Origin: Palaemon carinicauda
Lineage: Eukaryota; Arthropoda; Malacostraca; Decapoda; Palaemonidae
DNA: 64,000 nucleotides
Direction of reading: 5' to 3'
NCBI RefSeq assembly: GCF_036898095.1
Contig: NC_090767.1
Span: forward strand, 25,282,487-25,346,486
This document shows, one piece after another, positions 61,477 through 64,000 of this stretch. The notes under the pieces are model-generated. The model worked only from the letters and a program-made list of their open reading frames with translations, searched no databases and was not told the DNA's origin. Both the position numbers and the translations under genes were made by a program. Each line of letters begins with the position of its first letter. Positions within the stretch are counted from its first letter, which is position 1.

Positions 61477-61524
61477 GGTAAGAAGTGATTTAACAAAATA
61501 TATATATTCAAATTTACCCCTGGT

Positions 61525-62450
61525 TAAAGGGGGGGGTCGCAGGGGGGGCGAAGCCCCCCCCCCCCCCGGTAGGGGTACAGGGCCCCTAGGTTAGGTTAGG
61601 TGGGTTTGTTAGGTTCTGTGGTGCCCTGAAAATTACTGTGGCCTAAAGGGGGGGTCGCAGGGGGGGCGAAGCCCCCCCCCCCCGGTAGGGGTACAGGGCC
61701 CCTAGGTTAGGTTAGGTGGGTTTGTTAGGTTCTGTGGTGCCTTGAAAATTACTTTGGCTATAAGGGGGGGTCGCAGGGGGGGGCGAAGCCCCCCCCGGTA
61801 GGGGTACAGGGCCCCTAGGTTAGGTTAGGTGGGTTTGTTAGGTTCTGTGGTGCCTTGAAAATTACTGTGGCCATAAGGGGGGGTCGCAGGGGGGGCGAAG
61901 CCCCCCCCGGTAGGGGTACAGGGCCCCTAGGTTAGGTTAGGTGGGTTTGTTAGGTTCTGTGGTGCCTTGAAAATTACTTTGGCTATAAGGGGGGGTCGCA
62001 GGGGGGGGCGAAGCCCCCCCCGGTAGGGGTACAGGGCCCCTAGGTTAGGTTAGGTGGGTTTGTTAGGTTCTGTGGTGCCCTGAAAATTACTGTGGCCTTA
62101 AGGGGGGGGGGTCGCAGGGGGGGCGAAGCCCCCCCCCCCGGCAGGGGTACAGGGCCCCTAGGTTAGGTTAGGTGGGTTTGTTTGGTTCTGTGGTGCCTTG
62201 AAAATTACTGTGGCCATAAGGGGGGGTCGCAGGGGGGGCGAAGCCCCCCCCCCCCCGGTAGGGGTACAGGGCCCCTAGGTTAGGTTAGGTGGGTTTGTTA
62301 GGTTCTGTGGTGCCTTGAAAATTACTTTGGCTATAAGGGGGTACAGGGCCCCTAGGTTAGGTTAGGTGGGTTTGTTAGGTTCTGTGGTGCCCTGAAAATT
62401 ACTGTGGCTTTAAGGGGGGGTCGCTGGGGGGCCCTACCCCCCTCCCCCCG
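61525..62450. repeat. G/C-run satellite, about eight copies, in T2
   Basis: Monomers of 112-118 bases. Each has a G run, GTCGCA, a second G run, GCGAAGC, a C run, GGTAGGGGTACAGGGCCCCT, AGGTTAGGTTAGGTGGG, TTTGTTAGGTTCTGTGG and TGCCYTGAAAATTACT-TGGC. GCGAAGC centres are at about 61548, 61666, 61783, 61895, 62008, 62123 and 62238. One copy (near 62335) lacks the G/C block and the last is degenerate. Confidence 0.92.
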
Positions 62451-62742
62451 GTAGGCCTAGTTAGGGGTATGGGGGAGGGGTGCTGGAACATTAATTATTC
62501 ATTTATTGCAAATATCATTCAATGCCCCAACACCCTCCCCCCCTTCCCCCACCCAAAACCCCGGTTCCCAAAGGGTGTCCCCCATAATTGGTGGGATGAA
62601 CTAGGGTATACATAGTAAATCTCTAAATCGGTTGGTTTGCAGTCAAAATAAACGTTAAATTCATTGAAACCACACTATTTCTGATGCAACAAATATATTT
62701 TTATTGCATTTTTCCAAATTTGGCTGAAACTAAAAATTTACC

Positions 62743-63470
62743 AATAATAATAATAGTACTGTAATAGTAACAGTACAGAAATAGTAATAATAATTAAAAT
62801 AATGATGATGATGATGATCATAATAATACCATTCCAAATAAAACTTAAAAGATTTTACCTAAACACATTTACCCAAATACAGAAACAAGCAAAGACAGGG
62901 ATAAATTTTCATTAAATTATTTTTTCAAGGAGACATTTACTTTAACTACTTATTCAGCCATTGCCCCGTCAACACTTTGTACTTATCCTAACAATACCAA
63001 ACATTAACAACTCTTTCCTTCCTAACCTAACCTAGTGCACTATGTGTTTGCTCATCAGGAGTTGGACTAACATTAACATAACCTTTTTTCCATTTCAAAA
63101 CTCACTAAGGCCAGAATACAAAGTTAAAATGGAAGACAGAGGAACAAAACCAATTTAATAAAAAGGTCATGATCCAATACTTTGTTGAAACAGGTTAAGT
63201 TTATATATGGAATTATTCTGTAGCCTTAACCATTTCCAGTAACATCCTAGGCTATACGCAGAAAGCCCATATCACATATATCCAAAAACACTGTTTAAAC
63301 ACATTTTACCTATTCAAATATATCCCAAAACTACTCACCAATGAATGAATGAAATCTCTTAGATAAATTCACTCCACTAAACCGCTTAAAATCATCACAA
63401 AACTTAATATAAATAAAACTTATTAAAGGTTTGATGAAGTAGTTTAAGAACTTCACTCAGACGGTTTGTT
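62743..63470. other. AT-rich flank right of T2
   Basis: Begins with the remaining AAT units and has a short (ATG)n at about 62799-62818. No gene or element was recognised. A CCTAACCTAACCTAG block is at about 63019. Confidence 0.5.
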
Positions 63471-63673
63471 TTGGATGACGTCACTGGACAAGGAATCTAA
63501 AGGAGGAGTGAACCAAGGACTATCAAGTGTGACATCAGCGCCATCTATTGGTATCATCAGTCGTTTTTTTTTTATTATTATTCAGTAGTATTAAAGGAAT
63601 TCAACCCATACCCATTCTAACCCGAACCCCACCCACTCCATCCCTACTCAAGACCCAAACACCCCCTCCCCTA

Positions 63674-63674
63674 T

Positions 63675-63769
<95 letters not shown>
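63674..63769. repeat. (CT)n microsatellite
   Basis: Nearly 100 bases of CT with two CC/TT interruptions. It faces a GA array at 63842-63911 across about 72 bases of AT-rich sequence. Confidence 0.95.
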
Positions 63770-63772
<3 letters not shown>

Positions 63773-63841
63773 TTATTAATAATTTTCATTAAGATGAATT
63801 ATTTTCAGGAAAACTTTTGAAATAAAAAAGGTGAATAATTT

Positions 63842-63911
<70 letters not shown>
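63842..63911. repeat. (GA)n microsatellite
   Basis: About 70 bases of AG repeats with one GGAG interruption. It is complementary to the CT array at 63674-63769. Confidence 0.95.
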
Positions 63912-63913
<2 letters not shown>

Positions 63914-64000
63914 GGGAAATAAATTTAATATGTAAGATAGAATTCTATTTTAATTTATCTTTCCTTATACTGTATGTAATTTTGTCCTAATCTCTCCAAA

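Larger units (their letters stand above)
60656..62742 (+). mobile_element. Inverted-repeat DNA transposon T2 inserted in (AAT)n
   Basis: Ends GGTAAAGTTTTGGATTCAAC-CAAATTGGG and, reversed, GGTAAATTTTTAGTTTCAGC-CAAATTTGG. It has the same order as T1: GGGAAATRTATYATA block, CCAAT-rich region, small zinc-ribbon exon (61105-61476), satellite (about 61525-62450), then a tail shared with T1 (ATTTATTGCAAATATCATT, CCCCATAATTG-TGGGATGAA, GTCAAAATAAACGTTAAATT, CTATTTCTGATGCAACAAAT). AATAATAAT flanks it on both sides, consistent with a target duplication but not proof because the target is a microsatellite. No full transposase is present. Confidence 0.7.

Noticed and set aside
63548..63820. Open stretch with Leu/Ser repeats on the plus strand
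   Set aside because: It is produced by the (CT)n microsatellite.

Overview
The window is eukaryotic, repeat-dense DNA that I read as an intergenic tract of an arthropod, most likely a decapod crustacean. The reasons are many DIRS1-like tyrosine-recombinase retrotransposons (known to be widespread in decapods), TTAGG-type pentamers inside a satellite, long CT/GA arrays, and AT-rich gaps between elements. I found no ordinary host gene, no tRNA or rRNA gene and no CRISPR array. Almost every coding remnant belongs to a mobile element. Most elements are DIRS-like: gag, then reverse transcriptase/RNase H/methyltransferase-like (RT/RH/MT), then a tyrosine recombinase (YR) overlapping the end of the RT/RH/MT frame. 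All of these but one read on the minus strand. I name elements by letter; element ends are inferred by comparing inverted terminal repeats (ITRs) with the internal complementary region (ICR).

Layout, left part. F (1-1218) is the 5' end of a DIRS element that runs off the left edge. 1219-2640 is AT-rich with no gene. P (2640-4440, plus strand) is a decayed DIRS RT. K1 (4441-5381) is a DIRS 5' fragment with a second copy, K2, at about 28330-29395. H (5382-27395) is an old DIRS element split into three pieces by two later insertions: C (8241 to about 15545) and D (15722-23172). L (29396-31720) is a further decayed DIRS piece.

Middle. A Ty3/gypsy element of the CsRn1/Kabuki type (32100-36470) has two 257-bp LTRs, a 4-bp target duplication and a primer site matching the tRNA-Trp 3' end; its gag and pol are broken by frameshifts and stops. 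A piggyBac-like MITE lies at 36675-36979. DIRS element I (37041-42765) has both ITRs and an ICR.

Right part. A three-level nest: an A-family end (A', 43311-43992 plus 59138-59169) is split by DIRS element B (43993-59142), and B is split by DIRS element A (49891-58655). Beyond this are two related inverted-repeat DNA transposons, T1 (59235-60569) and T2 (60656-62742). Each has a small zinc-ribbon exon, a CCAAT-rich upstream region and an internal G/C-run satellite; T2 lies inside an (AAT)n array and has expanded the satellite to about eight copies. CT and GA arrays end the window.

The clearest biological signals are: ICRs that are the reverse complement of right end joined to left end, as expected for the DIRS circle-junction template; an apparent 109-nt GT-AG intron in the gag of C that is absent at the aligned site in the gag of A; Arg-rich or low-complexity minisatellites at comparable places in several gag genes; and the satellite-bearing transposon pair T1/T2. 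All coordinates of element ends carry an uncertainty of a few bases unless stated.
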